64,000 nt of DNA from JAVVEW01 sp032251045. Lineage in GTDB: Bacteria > Pseudomonadota > Gammaproteobacteria > Methylococcales > Methylomonadaceae. Every line of letters begins with the position of its first letter. Position 1 is the first letter of the stretch. Made by a program: the position numbers and the translations under genes. The stretch spans positions 58,484 to 122,483 of the forward strand of contig JAVVEW010000001.1 in the NCBI GenBank assembly GCA_032251045.1, read 5' to 3'. Positions 8,267-16,997 of the stretch are shown piece by piece. Below the pieces are notes generated by a model, which ran no database searches, had not been told where the DNA came from, and worked only from the letters and a program-made list of their open reading frames with translations.

Positions 8267-9592
8267 ATGAAAATTACAATATTTGGTAGTGGATATGTAG
8301 GTCTGGTCACTGGCGCCTGTTTGGCCGAAGTGGGTAACGATGTGGTTTGCATGGATGTGGATCTGCAAAAAATAACAGCCTTGCAAGCCGGAAAAATTCC
8401 GATTTACGAGCCGGGTCTTGAGGCCATGGTGCAGGAAAATCAGGCTGAAGGCCGTTTGCGTTTTACCACCGATGCTGCCGAGGCGGTTCAGCATGGCTTG
8501 TTTCAGTTTATTGCGGTGGGAACGCCGCCGGAGGAAGATGGTTCGGCAGATTTGCAGTATGTGCTGGCCGTGGCTCGCACCATTGCCGAGTATATGCCTG
8601 ATTATCGGATTATCATCGACAAATCCACCGTCCCTGTGGGGACCGCCGATAAAGTGCGCGACACCATTGGCTCGGTGCTGGCGCAGCGGGGCGTGGAGTT
8701 GGAATTTGATGTGGTATCGAATCCCGAGTTTCTGAAAGAGGGGGCGGCGCTGGAAGATTTCATGAAGCCTGACCGGATTATTATCGGTACCGACAATCCG
8801 CGCACCGCAGAATTGTTAAAAGCCTTGTACGCGCCGTTCAATCGCAGCCGGGAACGGGTCATCACCATGGACATTCGTTCCGCCGAGCTGACCAAATATG
8901 CTGCTAATGCCATGCTGGCCACCAAAATCAGCTTCATGAACGAGCTGGCCAATCTTGCTGAACGTTTAGGCGCGGATATCGAGGCAGTACGTCAGGGTAT
9001 CGGCTCCGATTCGCGCATTGGCTACAGTTTTATCTATCCGGGTTGCGGTTATGGCGGCTCGTGCTTTCCCAAAGATGTCAAGGCGCTGGCGCGCACCGCA
9101 CAGGATGTTGATTACCAGCCGGAGTTGTTGGTGGCGGTGGAAAATGTCAACGCCCGCCAGAAGCAGCGTTTGTTCGACAAGATCGAGCGTTTTTATCAGG
9201 GCCAGTTAACCGGCAAAGTGATTGCCGTGTGGGGCTTGGCGTTTAAGCCAAACACCGACGACATGCGCGAGGCACCCAGTCGGGTGTTGTTGCAAGCGTT
9301 GTGGCAGGCGGGCGCTAAGGTTCAGGTGTACGATCCTGAAGCAATGCACACTGCCCGCGAGCTGTACGGTGAGCGACCTGAACTGGTTTATGCGAAGATG
9401 CCTTACGATGCGCTCAATCAGGCGGATGCGTTGGTGATTGTGACCGAATGGAAGCAGTTTCGCAGTCCGGACTTTGAGTTGCTGGCGGACAAGCTGGTCG
9501 ATAAGGTGGTGTTTGATGGGCGCAATATGTTTGACCCGAAATTGCCGCGCAAAGCCGGTTTGACCTATTTCGGTATTGGTCGCCCGGAGTAA
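8267..9592 (+). CDS. ugd: UDP-glucose 6-dehydrogenase
   Basis: This 441-residue protein starts with the Rossmann motif KITIFGSGYVGLVTGACLAE. The catalytic cysteine is Cys266 in GYGGSCFPKD, and the active-site lysine region is ELTKYAANAMLATKISFMNE near residue 210. It oxidises UDP-glucose to UDP-glucuronate for surface polysaccharides. The chosen ATG is four codons inside a longer frame that opens with TTG and fits the family N-terminus. A UDP-glucuronate 4-epimerase at 41176 could use its product, although the two are 32 kb apart. It stands alone between thrC and the convergent moaA. Confidence 0.95.
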   Translation: MKITIFGSGYVGLVTGACLAEVGNDVVCMDVDLQKITALQAGKIPIYEPGLEAMVQENQAEGRLRFTTDAAEAVQHGLFQFIAVGTPPEEDGSADLQYVLAVARTIAEYMPDYRIIIDKSTVPVGTADKVRDTIGSVLAQRGVELEFDVVSNPEFLKEGAALEDFMKPDRIIIGTDNPRTAELLKALYAPFNRSRERVITMDIRSAELTKYAANAMLATKISFMNELANLAERLGADIEAVRQGIGSDSRIGYSFIYPGCGYGGSCFPKDVKALARTAQDVDYQPELLVAVENVNARQKQRLFDKIERFYQGQLTGKVIAVWGLAFKPNTDDMREAPSRVLLQALWQAGAKVQVYDPEAMHTARELYGERPELVYAKMPYDALNQADALVIVTEWKQFRSPDFELLADKLVDKVVFDGRNMFDPKLPRKAGLTYFGIGRPE

Positions 9593-9618
9593 GCTGTCAT
9601 CAGCACGGGCGGTGCTGG

Positions 9619-10620
9619 TTAGCCGCCTGTGACATTCATATGCCGGAAAATGACCGGTTGTTCTTGTAAGTTAAAATGATGCTGCTCGGGCTTTAAGGTC
9701 ATGGCCTGGTGCAGCGCGTTTTTCAGCGCCTGACGGTTATGCGGATGGCTGCGCAGTACGGCTTTAAGGTCCATCGAATGTTCATTGCCCAGGCATAATA
9801 ACAAGCGTCCTTCGGCGGTCAGGCGGACGCGGTTGCAATCGCCACAAAAGTTATGACTGTGCGGTGATATAAAGCCGATGCGGCTATTTGCGCCTGCAAT
9901 TTTATAGTATTTTGATGGCCCGCCGGTGTTGTCCTGGCAGGGGGTTAATGTCCATGCCGCACTTAAATCACGATAAATGGCGTCGCTGGAATAATACGCC
10001 TCGGCGCGGTCATGGTCATCGATAGCGCCTAGCGGCATTTCTTCGATGAAGCTGATGTCAAAGCCGTGTTCGAGTGCAAAGCGGGTTAGCGCGATTGTCT
10101 CATCGTGATTGCGGTTATGCAGAATGACGGCATTCAGTTTGATGCGTGCAAAATTTTGTTGCTTGGCCACCTGCAAACCTTCCAGAACCCGATCAAGATC
10201 ACCGGTGCGTGTTAATTGGCGAAATTTTATCGGGTCTAGCGTATCCAGGCTGACATTCAGGCGTTTTACGCCTGCCTCGCGTAAAGCGGCCGCTTGTTGT
10301 TTCAGTTGTGAACCGTTGGTGGTCAGTACCAATTCGTTAAGCCCCGGCAACTGACTTAAGCGCGCTAACAGACCCACCGCGCCCTTGCGCACCAAGGGTT
10401 CCCCGCCGGTGATACGTATTTTGCTGACGCCAAGTTCGGTGAAGGCCTGGGCAATGGTGTAAATTTCTTCCAGACTGAGAATTTGCTGTCTCGGCAGAAA
10501 AGTCATATCTTCGGCCATGCAGTAGACGCAGCGAAAATCACAGCGGTCAGTGATGGAGATGCGCAGGTAATTGACTACGCGGCCAAAACGGTCGATCAAC
10601 ACGGAGGGGTTAGGACTCAT
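9619..10620 (-). CDS. moaA: GTP 3',8-cyclase MoaA (molybdenum cofactor synthesis)
   Basis: This radical-SAM enzyme of about 333 residues has the first cluster motif CDFRCVYC near residue 26, the SAM-binding motif TGGEPL, a second C-terminal cluster motif CGDCNRVRLTAEG plus a later LC, and the functionally required C-terminal Gly-Gly (NVTGG). It cyclises GTP in the first step of molybdopterin synthesis, with MoaC. The start at MSPNPSVLIDRFGR is favoured over one 12 codons upstream. No other moa gene is adjacent. The start region faces the divergent PBP1B gene across 215 bases that contain a strong nested hairpin. Confidence 0.94.
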   Translation of the reverse strand: MSPNPSVLIDRFGRVVNYLRISITDRCDFRCVYCMAEDMTFLPRQQILSLEEIYTIAQAFTELGVSKIRITGGEPLVRKGAVGLLARLSQLPGLNELVLTTNGSQLKQQAAALREAGVKRLNVSLDTLDPIKFRQLTRTGDLDRVLEGLQVAKQQNFARIKLNAVILHNRNHDETIALTRFALEHGFDISFIEEMPLGAIDDHDRAEAYYSSDAIYRDLSAAWTLTPCQDNTGGPSKYYKIAGANSRIGFISPHSHNFCGDCNRVRLTAEGRLLLCLGNEHSMDLKAVLRSHPHNRQALKNALHQAMTLKPEQHHFNLQEQPVIFRHMNVTGG

Positions 10621-10676
10621 GGCGGTAATATGGGCGGCTTCAGGATATATAGGCAATGTAACAGCTTGACTAGAAT

Positions 10677-10718
10677 CTGGAAAGCTTCAGGTTTGTTTAA
10701 CAAACAGGCGCTTTCCAG
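10677..10718. repeat. Nested inverted repeat between moaA and mrcB
   Basis: CTGGAAAGC (10677-10685) pairs with GCTTTCCAG (10710-10718), and inside it GTTTGTT pairs with AACAAAC around a single central base (10691-10705). Together they could form a two-helix stem in DNA or RNA. It lies in the divergent 5' region of moaA and mrcB and has no T-tract, so a terminator is unlikely; an operator or a leader structure is possible. Confidence 0.55.
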
Positions 10719-10835
10719 GAATCTGTCCGGGAATAGATGGGGCTTCTGCGAACGAGCCGGATGGGTTGGACTTGCCGGTCATTCTCGTTACACCTGGCGC
10801 AGTTCAATAACGGCATTCTTCATTCGACATTTATC

Positions 10836-13226
10836 ATGACCCAATCAGCACCAAAAAAAACCACCCGTACCCGTAAGCCCCGTCAGTCGCATAAACCGAA
10901 AAAAGCCGTCAAGCGACCGGTTAAACGTCCCGTCAAAGCACCGATGAAGCCAATTTGGCGTGTTTTGCGTCGCGGGGTCTTGTGGGGGCTGGTGTTTAGC
11001 GTGCTGGTATTCGGTAGCTATTTGGGGTATCTGGATTACAACGTGCGCTATCAATTTGAAGGCAAGCGTTGGGCGATTCCGGCGCATGTGTATAGCCAGC
11101 CATTCGAGTTGTATGTGGGGTTGCCTCAATCGGCGGATGACCTGGAGCGGCGTTTGCGTAAGCTGAACTATCGCCGCTCAAAGACCTTGCCAGGGCCTGG
11201 GCATTATCAGCGTCATGGACAGCGTATCGATTTAATCACTCGCAGGTTTGATTATCCGGAGGGGGCGATGGCCAGTCAGTCGGTCAGGCTGCATTTCAAC
11301 GGCGCTCACCTGGTAAAACTGGAGGCGCTGGCGGATGGAGAGCCGCCGTTATTGCTGCGCCTGGAACCTATGCACATCGGCAGTTTTTATCCGAACCGCA
11401 AGGAAGATCGGTTATTGATTCAACTGAAAGATACCCCGGACGCGCTGGTACAGGGGCTGTTGGCAACCGAGGACCGGGATTTTTATCGGCATATCGGCAT
11501 CTCGCCCAAAGCCATTGCCAGGGCGTTGTTCGCCAATATCAAGGCGGGCGATATTGTGCAGGGAGGCAGCACCATTACCCAACAACTGGTGAAGAATTTT
11601 TATCTTAGTTCCGAGCGCACGCTGGTGCGTAAACTGAACGAGGTATTTATGGCGGTGATTCTGGATTACCGCTATGACAAGGACGAGATTCTGGAGGCCT
11701 ATCTCAATGAAGTTTACCTGGGCCAGAATGGCGCCAGCGCGGTACACGGTTTTGGTTTGGCCAGTCAGTTTTATTTTGGTCAGACCCTGACGGATCTGGC
11801 TTTGCATGAAATCGCCACCCTGGTGGCCTTGGTACGCGGGCCATCGTACTACGATCCAAGGCGTCATCCCGAGCGTGCCAAGGCGCGGCGAGATCTGGTG
11901 TTGTCGGAAATGCACGAGGCGGGGTTTATTACCTTGAAGCAGATGCATCAGGCGCAGGCGCAGGCGTTGCATGTGCTGACCGGGCAGCGTTATGCCAGCA
12001 ATCGCTATCCGGCTTTTCTTGATTTAGTACGCCGCCAGCTTAGCGATACCTATGCTGACGGACAGTTGACCACTGAGGGCTTGAGAATTTTCACCACCCT
12101 GGAGTCGGATGTTCAGGAGACGCTGGAACACACTGTGCGCACGCAGATTAAGCGCCTCATGAAGCGCAGTAAAACCGATGACCTGCAAACCGCCGTGGTA
12201 GTGACCCGGCGAGACAGCGGCGAAGTGGTTGCGCTGGTGGGGTCCAGCAATCCTAAGGACGCCGGCTTTAATCGCGCTCTGGAAGCCAGCCGCCCCATCG
12301 GCTCATTGGTTAAGCCGGCTGTGTATCTGACCGCATTAAGCGAGCCTGGACGTTATACCGCCATTACCCGGCTGGATGACTTGGCGATCACGGTCAAGTC
12401 GGGCGGTAAAAACTGGTCGCCGGCCAATTACGATCACAAAGAGCATGGGCAAGTGCCCTTGCATACCGCATTGGCTCGCTCTTATAACCTGGCCACGGTG
12501 CGTCTTGGCATGGATATAGGGCTGGCCCGGGTTGCCAAAACATTACGTGACATGGGGGTGACCTCGAAAATTGAGCCTTACCCTTCCTTATTGCTGGGCG
12601 CTTTGCCCTTGACGCCGCTGGAAGTCGCGCAACTGTACCAGACCTTGGCCAGCGATGGCTTTTTGACGCCGCTGACGGCGATTAAAGGCGTGACCGATAG
12701 CCAGGGGCAGGCATTGGAGCGCCGCCCCTATACCATTCGCCAGACCTTGCCGGCGGATGCCGTTTACATCACCAATTTCTTGTTGCAGGAGGTGATGCGC
12801 GAGGGTACGGCACGCAGCGCCTATCAAACGTTGGATAAATCGTTGCAAGTCGCGGGTAAAACCGGTACTACGGATGGCTATCGAGATAGTTGGTTTGCCG
12901 GTTTCGGTGGCAACTATCTGGCCGTAGCCTGGCTGGGGCGCGATGATAATCAGCCGACCGGATTGTCTGGCGCTACGGGGGCATTGCCTGTTTGGACGCA
13001 ATTGATGGCTGGCATAGATGCCCAGTCAGTGGCTCTGGCGGCGCCGGATAATGTTGACTTAGTCTGGGTTGACCCGTTGACCGATCAGTTAGCGGACTCG
13101 GCCTGCGCCAATGTCCGCCAATATCCGTTTGTGCGCGGTTCGGCACCACATGAAACATCGCCGTGCGTGACGTCGCGTCAGCCTAATCCTGAGGGCACAC
13201 ATTGGTGGGATGATTTGCTCAATTAA
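10836..13226 (+). CDS. mrcB: Penicillin-binding protein 1B (class A, bifunctional)
   Basis: This 796-residue protein has a Lys/Arg-rich cytoplasmic tail, one membrane segment near residues 45-65, a UB2H-like region, a GT51 glycosyltransferase domain with EDRDFYRHIG and GGSTITQQLVKNF, and a transpeptidase domain with the serine motif GSLVKP, SYN and KTGTT. It polymerises and crosslinks peptidoglycan at the inner membrane. The start MTQSAPKKTTR was chosen because residues from the longer frame do not resemble the family. The UB2H region suggests activation by an LpoB-like outer-membrane lipoprotein; none is nearby. A second class A enzyme lies at 58362. Confidence 0.93.
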   Translation: MTQSAPKKTTRTRKPRQSHKPKKAVKRPVKRPVKAPMKPIWRVLRRGVLWGLVFSVLVFGSYLGYLDYNVRYQFEGKRWAIPAHVYSQPFELYVGLPQSADDLERRLRKLNYRRSKTLPGPGHYQRHGQRIDLITRRFDYPEGAMASQSVRLHFNGAHLVKLEALADGEPPLLLRLEPMHIGSFYPNRKEDRLLIQLKDTPDALVQGLLATEDRDFYRHIGISPKAIARALFANIKAGDIVQGGSTITQQLVKNFYLSSERTLVRKLNEVFMAVILDYRYDKDEILEAYLNEVYLGQNGASAVHGFGLASQFYFGQTLTDLALHEIATLVALVRGPSYYDPRRHPERAKARRDLVLSEMHEAGFITLKQMHQAQAQALHVLTGQRYASNRYPAFLDLVRRQLSDTYADGQLTTEGLRIFTTLESDVQETLEHTVRTQIKRLMKRSKTDDLQTAVVVTRRDSGEVVALVGSSNPKDAGFNRALEASRPIGSLVKPAVYLTALSEPGRYTAITRLDDLAITVKSGGKNWSPANYDHKEHGQVPLHTALARSYNLATVRLGMDIGLARVAKTLRDMGVTSKIEPYPSLLLGALPLTPLEVAQLYQTLASDGFLTPLTAIKGVTDSQGQALERRPYTIRQTLPADAVYITNFLLQEVMREGTARSAYQTLDKSLQVAGKTGTTDGYRDSWFAGFGGNYLAVAWLGRDDNQPTGLSGATGALPVWTQLMAGIDAQSVALAAPDNVDLVWVDPLTDQLADSACANVRQYPFVRGSAPHETSPCVTSRQPNPEGTHWWDDLLN

Positions 13227-13282
13227 CACACCTGGTAAGCGTTTTACCAGCAATGTTGCCATCCATGGCAGAGGATGTTTGC

Positions 13283-13606
13283 CTAAACGGTAAAACTTTC
13301 GCCGCAACCGCACATGCCTTTGACATTGGGATTATCAAACCGGAACGCTTCGTTAATACCCTCGCGGCGATAATCCAGCTCTAGGCCATTGAGTTTATCC
13401 AGGTCGTCGCGGCGGCTGATCAGCTTGACATCATATTGTTCAAAAACAACTTCATCCGGTTCGATGGCATCAGCATAATCAATGGTATAGGCATAGCCTG
13501 AGCAGCCCGATTTCTTGACGCCGATACGCAGCCCCAGCCCTTGGCCGCGCTGGCTGAGCTGTTTTTGAATTTGTTTTGCGGCTTGTTCGGTTAAGGTCAT
13601 GGACAT
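13283..13606 (-). CDS. iscA: IscA/ErpA-type Fe-S cluster carrier
   Basis: This 107-residue A-type carrier has all three conserved cysteines: Cys35 in KKSGCSGYAY, and Cys99 and Cys101 in GMCGCGESF. It would receive and transfer Fe-S clusters. It is last in the minus-strand run trmJ-cysE-iscR-desulfurase-iscA, 84 bases after the desulfurase. The scaffold gene iscU, the chaperones hscBA and fdx are absent. The name iscA is by context; ErpA or SufA are equally close by motif. The sequence looks complete and normal. Confidence 0.88.
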   Translation of the reverse strand: MSMTLTEQAAKQIQKQLSQRGQGLGLRIGVKKSGCSGYAYTIDYADAIEPDEVVFEQYDVKLISRRDDLDKLNGLELDYRREGINEAFRFDNPNVKGMCGCGESFTV

Positions 13607-13690
13607 GAGTTGGCTCCTTAGGTCTTAAGAGAAGTGATGGGGTCATAACGTGGCACGGCCTCGTCGCTGATACTGGCTGTTCAGCCGGTG

Positions 13691-14824
13691 TTATGCGTGA
13701 CCGGCAGGGTGTGATGGTTGGCCGGCAATGTTGGCCAGCGCACCGAGAAATTGGTCAATTTCGTTAACTGTATTGGCTGTCCCAAGGCTCACCCGGACTG
13801 AGGCTTTGGCCAGCGCTTCAGTCACGCCCATTGCGGTTAACACTGGGCTGGGCAGGCCGCCGCCACTGGCGCAGGCGGAGCCGCTGGAAACGGCGATATG
13901 CACCCTGTCCAGCTGCATTTGCAGCCATTCGCCATCCAGGCCGGGCAGGGCAAATTGCACGGTGTTAGGCAGCCTGCCGGCCTGGTCAGAAAAAATCACC
14001 ACCGCAGGGTCAAGGGAACGCAGTCCAGCCTCCAGGTGCTGGCGCAAGCTCAAGTGATGTTGCACGTTTTGCGCCAACATGCGCCTGGCCTCTTCACAGG
14101 CCTTGCCAAGGCCAACAATCGCGGGCACATTTTCAGTGCCGGCGCGCAAGCCCTGTTCCTGCTTGCCGCCAAACAACATGGCTTCAGCGTCCCCAGGCTT
14201 TTTCAGCACCAATGCGCCGATACCTTTAGGGCCATGCAGTTTATGTCCGGATAAAGACAGGGCATCGACATCCAGAGTCTTGAAATCCACAGCTATTTTA
14301 CCTACAGCCTGCACAGCGTCGCTATGCACTTGCCAGCCAAGTTCATGAAAGGCGGCGGCCAGTTCAGCGACCGGCTGAAGGACGCCGGTTTCATTGTTGG
14401 CCAACATCACAGATACCAGGCCCGGTTTGGCCTGGCGCAGTACCTGGGGAATGGCAACGGCTATCTCGCCTTGTGCATTAACGGGCACGGGGTGTAAGGC
14501 TTTGCCCTGCTGTGCCCAGTGCGTGGCAGGCAGGGCGATAGAGGGGTGTTCGATAGCCGAGAGTGCTAATGTCGGGTGCGGTTGGCAAAGTTGCAACGCG
14601 AGATTGTTAGCCTCGGTGCCTCCGCTGGTAAAAATGACTTGCCACGGTTCGGCGTTAACCAGTGCGGCGACTTGTTCGCGGGCTTGGTCAATGGCCGTGC
14701 GCGCCAAGCGACCGGCCCGGTACAGCGCTGAGGGATTGGCGAAGAACGGCCCGAAAAAAGGCGTCATGGCCTCAATGACAGCGGGCGAGGGGGCCGTGGT
14801 CGCGTTATGATCGAAATAGATCAT
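13691..14824 (-). CDS. Cysteine desulfurase (NifS/IscS family)
   Basis: This 377-residue PLP enzyme has Lys195 in SLSGHKLHGPKG as the cofactor lysine and Cys318 in SSGSACASGG as the persulfide-forming residue on its loop. It removes sulfur from cysteine for Fe-S clusters and tRNA thiolation. It is about 27 residues shorter than enteric IscS and lies closer to the compact NifS-like forms. Its ATG overlaps the stop of iscR (ATGA), so the two are translationally coupled. It is followed by IscA but not by iscU, so it may serve a scaffold encoded elsewhere. Confidence 0.9.
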   Translation of the reverse strand: MIYFDHNATTAPSPAVIEAMTPFFGPFFANPSALYRAGRLARTAIDQAREQVAALVNAEPWQVIFTSGGTEANNLALQLCQPHPTLALSAIEHPSIALPATHWAQQGKALHPVPVNAQGEIAVAIPQVLRQAKPGLVSVMLANNETGVLQPVAELAAAFHELGWQVHSDAVQAVGKIAVDFKTLDVDALSLSGHKLHGPKGIGALVLKKPGDAEAMLFGGKQEQGLRAGTENVPAIVGLGKACEEARRMLAQNVQHHLSLRQHLEAGLRSLDPAVVIFSDQAGRLPNTVQFALPGLDGEWLQMQLDRVHIAVSSGSACASGGGLPSPVLTAMGVTEALAKASVRVSLGTANTVNEIDQFLGALANIAGQPSHPAGHA

Positions 14825-15291
14825 CCGGCGCGTGACTGTAATTCCACGATCTTGGCGACATGCTCCTGACGCTTGGCAACCGTCTTGATTTCATGTCTAT
14901 CGATCAAATCACCCAGTGAGATGCCGCGAAGATAGCTGCGAATTTGGTCGCTCAGGCCCATCCACAATTCATGGGTCAGGCAAGGTTGTTGGTTTTGGCA
15001 ATTACCGTGGCCGCCACAGCGTGTTGAATCCAGGCTTTCATCAACCGCTTCGATAATTTCAGCGATATTGATTTCATGCACTTCCCGTTGCAGACGATAC
15101 CCACCGCCGGGGCCGCGTACCCCGGTCACCAGACCGGCTTTGCGCAATCGGGCAAATAATTGCTCCAGATACGATAGTGAAATGGTTTGTCGAGCGGCGA
15201 TATCGGTTAATGTGACGGGGGTGGATTGGCTGTGAAACGCCAGATCCAGCATGGCTGTGACGGCATAGCGTCCTTTGGTTGTTAAGCGCAC
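14821..15291 (-). CDS. iscR: Rrf2-family Fe-S regulator IscR
   Basis: This Rrf2 winged-helix regulator begins RLTTKGRYAVTAMLDLA. A GTG at 15291 is chosen over the ATG at 15306. A GAGGG ribosome site sits seven bases before the GTG and none precedes the ATG. With the GTG start the cluster ligands become Cys92, Cys98, Cys104 and His107, the same numbering as E. coli IscR. It would sense Fe-S supply and repress the isc genes when holding a [2Fe-2S] cluster. The stop overlaps the desulfurase start. It is 156 residues long and complete. Confidence 0.92.
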   Translation of the reverse strand: MRLTTKGRYAVTAMLDLAFHSQSTPVTLTDIAARQTISLSYLEQLFARLRKAGLVTGVRGPGGGYRLQREVHEINIAEIIEAVDESLDSTRCGGHGNCQNQQPCLTHELWMGLSDQIRSYLRGISLGDLIDRHEIKTVAKRQEHVAKIVELQSRAG

Positions 15292-15328
15292 CGTATTTTC
15301 CCTCATTAGCTTAGAAACAATGTGGCTA

Positions 15329-15358
15329 ACTATACCGATAACCTAGTAATTTGGTCAA
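15329..15358 (-). promoter_or_regulatory. Promoter upstream of iscR
   Basis: On the minus strand TTGACC (15358-15353) is followed after 18 bases by TATAGT (15334-15329), ending 37 bases before the GTG start of iscR. The spacer contains an A+T-rich imperfect palindrome around ACTAGGT that could be an IscR site. This separates iscR expression from cysE upstream. Confidence 0.5.
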
Positions 15359-15364
15359 CTTATG

Positions 15365-16105
15365 TCACGTTAACCGATCCTGATCGAGGTCTTCATCGGC
15401 CATTGGCTGACTGGGGCAGTGTATGCCTTGCGCGTGCAAAGCCTGTTTCATCAGCGCAATTTGTTTCTCCAGGCATTCAATATGCTCTAGCATGTGATTG
15501 ACCGCACGGGCAACAGGATCTGGCATCTCGGTAGTCAGGCCGTAGGCGTCAAAGCGCGAGGACGACTGTTCGGTACAGTTTGGATCGGGTTTGGGGCTGA
15601 TGACATGACCGGGAATGCCGACCACGGTGGCGCCTGCAGGTACGGATTTCAGCACCACGGAATTGGAACCGATGCGCACGTTATCGCTAATCTCGATAGG
15701 GCCGAGTACCTTGGCGCCCGCGCCGACGACGACGCCATTGCCCAGGGTTGGGTGGCGTTTGCCTTTATTCCAGGAAGTGCCGCCGAGGGTCACGCCATGA
15801 TACAGCGTGCAGTCATCGCCAATCACGGCCGTTTCGCCAATCACCACCCCCATGCCATGATCGATAAAAAAACGTCGACCAATGATCGCGCCAGGGTGAA
15901 TTTCAATGCCGGTCAGCCAGCGTCCCAGATGGGCGGTGAAGCGCGCCAGCCAGGCCAACCGCCAGCGCCACAGTCGATGACTGATGCGGTAAAACAATAA
16001 GGCGTGAAAGCCGGGGTAACTGGTGAGAATATCCCCAATGGATTGTGCGGCAGGGTCGCGTTCAAACACGCAGTTCAGATCTTCTTTGAGCGTTTGCCAA
16101 GTCAT
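15365..16105 (-). CDS. cysE: Serine O-acetyltransferase
   Basis: This 246-residue enzyme has the N-terminal helical region with SIGDILTSYPGFHALLFYR and a left-handed beta-helix of hexapeptide repeats containing HPGAIIGRRFFIDHGMGVVI. It acetylates serine to O-acetylserine, the acceptor for sulfide in cysteine synthesis. It directly precedes iscR, so cysteine supply and sulfur mobilisation for Fe-S clusters are side by side. It follows trmJ by two bases. The short length is typical of the CysE found beside iscR in gammaproteobacteria. Confidence 0.92.
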   Translation of the reverse strand: MTWQTLKEDLNCVFERDPAAQSIGDILTSYPGFHALLFYRISHRLWRWRLAWLARFTAHLGRWLTGIEIHPGAIIGRRFFIDHGMGVVIGETAVIGDDCTLYHGVTLGGTSWNKGKRHPTLGNGVVVGAGAKVLGPIEISDNVRIGSNSVVLKSVPAGATVVGIPGHVISPKPDPNCTEQSSSRFDAYGLTTEMPDPVARAVNHMLEHIECLEKQIALMKQALHAQGIHCPSQPMADEDLDQDRLT

Positions 16106-16107
16106 GA

Positions 16108-16830
16108 TTACCGTTTACGAAAACCTGTGGTCATAGACAAAATGCCGCGCAGTATATCAACTTCCTTGCGATCGAGTTGGGCGCGGTGATAGAGGCGACG
16201 TAACCTGCGCATCATAGATTGTTGTTGTTCCGGGCGCAAAAAACCGATGCTCAGCAGCGTGTCTTGCAGATGTTGATAAAAGCGCTCTAGTTGCTCCGCG
16301 CTGGCGGGAGGCGCTTCTGGCGGGGTGGGGTGTGTATGCGGGCCGTTATCCAGCCGCGCTTGATAAAGCTCATAACAAACCACCTGCACCGCAGCGGCCA
16401 GGTTTAACGATGAGAATTCAGGGTTTACCGGAATATGCAGCAAAAACTGACATAAGTCCAGTTCCGCATTACTGAGGCCGGAATGTTCGCGGCCAAAGAC
16501 CAGCGCCGCTTGTTCGCCTTCAGGCAGGGTGGTCAGCTTGGCGGCGCACTGTCTTGGTGTGAGCTCTGGCCACTGGATGCTGCGGCGGCGTGCGCTGGCG
16601 CCAATTACCCATTGACAATCGGCCACTGCCTCGGCGAGTGTGTCATAAACGTAAGCCTGGGCCAGAATATCATCGGCGCCGGCAGCGCGTGCGCTGGCTT
16701 CGGCGCTTGGGAACTGTTTCGGTGCGACCAAGGCCAGGCGGCTGAAATTCATGGTTTTCATGGCCCGGGCTGTAGCGCCAATGTTCCCGGGGTGGGTGGT
16801 GCCTACTAAAACGATTTTAACGGTGTGCAT
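16108..16830 (-). CDS. trmJ: tRNA (cytidine/uridine-2'-O-)-methyltransferase TrmJ
   Basis: This 240-residue SPOUT methyltransferase has HPGNIGATARAMKTMNFSRL at the N-terminus, the knot motifs LVFGREHSGLSNAEL and IPVNPEFSSLNLAAAVQVV, and an extended C-terminal domain of about 75 residues as in TrmJ. It methylates the 2'-OH of nucleotide 32 in tRNAs. It faces suhB divergently, an arrangement common in gammaproteobacteria, and is followed by cysE after two bases. Confidence 0.93.
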   Translation of the reverse strand: MHTVKIVLVGTTHPGNIGATARAMKTMNFSRLALVAPKQFPSAEASARAAGADDILAQAYVYDTLAEAVADCQWVIGASARRRSIQWPELTPRQCAAKLTTLPEGEQAALVFGREHSGLSNAELDLCQFLLHIPVNPEFSSLNLAAAVQVVCYELYQARLDNGPHTHPTPPEAPPASAEQLERFYQHLQDTLLSIGFLRPEQQQSMMRRLRRLYHRAQLDRKEVDILRGILSMTTGFRKR

Positions 16831-16997
16831 GGTGCATGAAGTTAGAAGTTTATCTGATGAGAAGCCTGTCCGGCAGAGTTTTGGTCACGAGTCTGGGGAC
16901 AATCCAGCTCGTCGGCTGTCGCCTTGTCTATTCTCGGACAGGTTCTTGGGGTTTTGTTATGCTATGACCCCTTTAGAATGACTATTGTACTGGAACC

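Noticed and set aside
13227..13282. Short palindrome CTGGTAAGCGTTTTACCAG after mrcB as a terminator
   Set aside because: A hairpin is possible but no T-tract follows on either strand, so no terminator was called.
15494..16000. Plus-strand frame of 168 codons inside cysE
   Set aside because: cysE on the minus strand has complete motifs; the plus frame is a high-G+C shadow.
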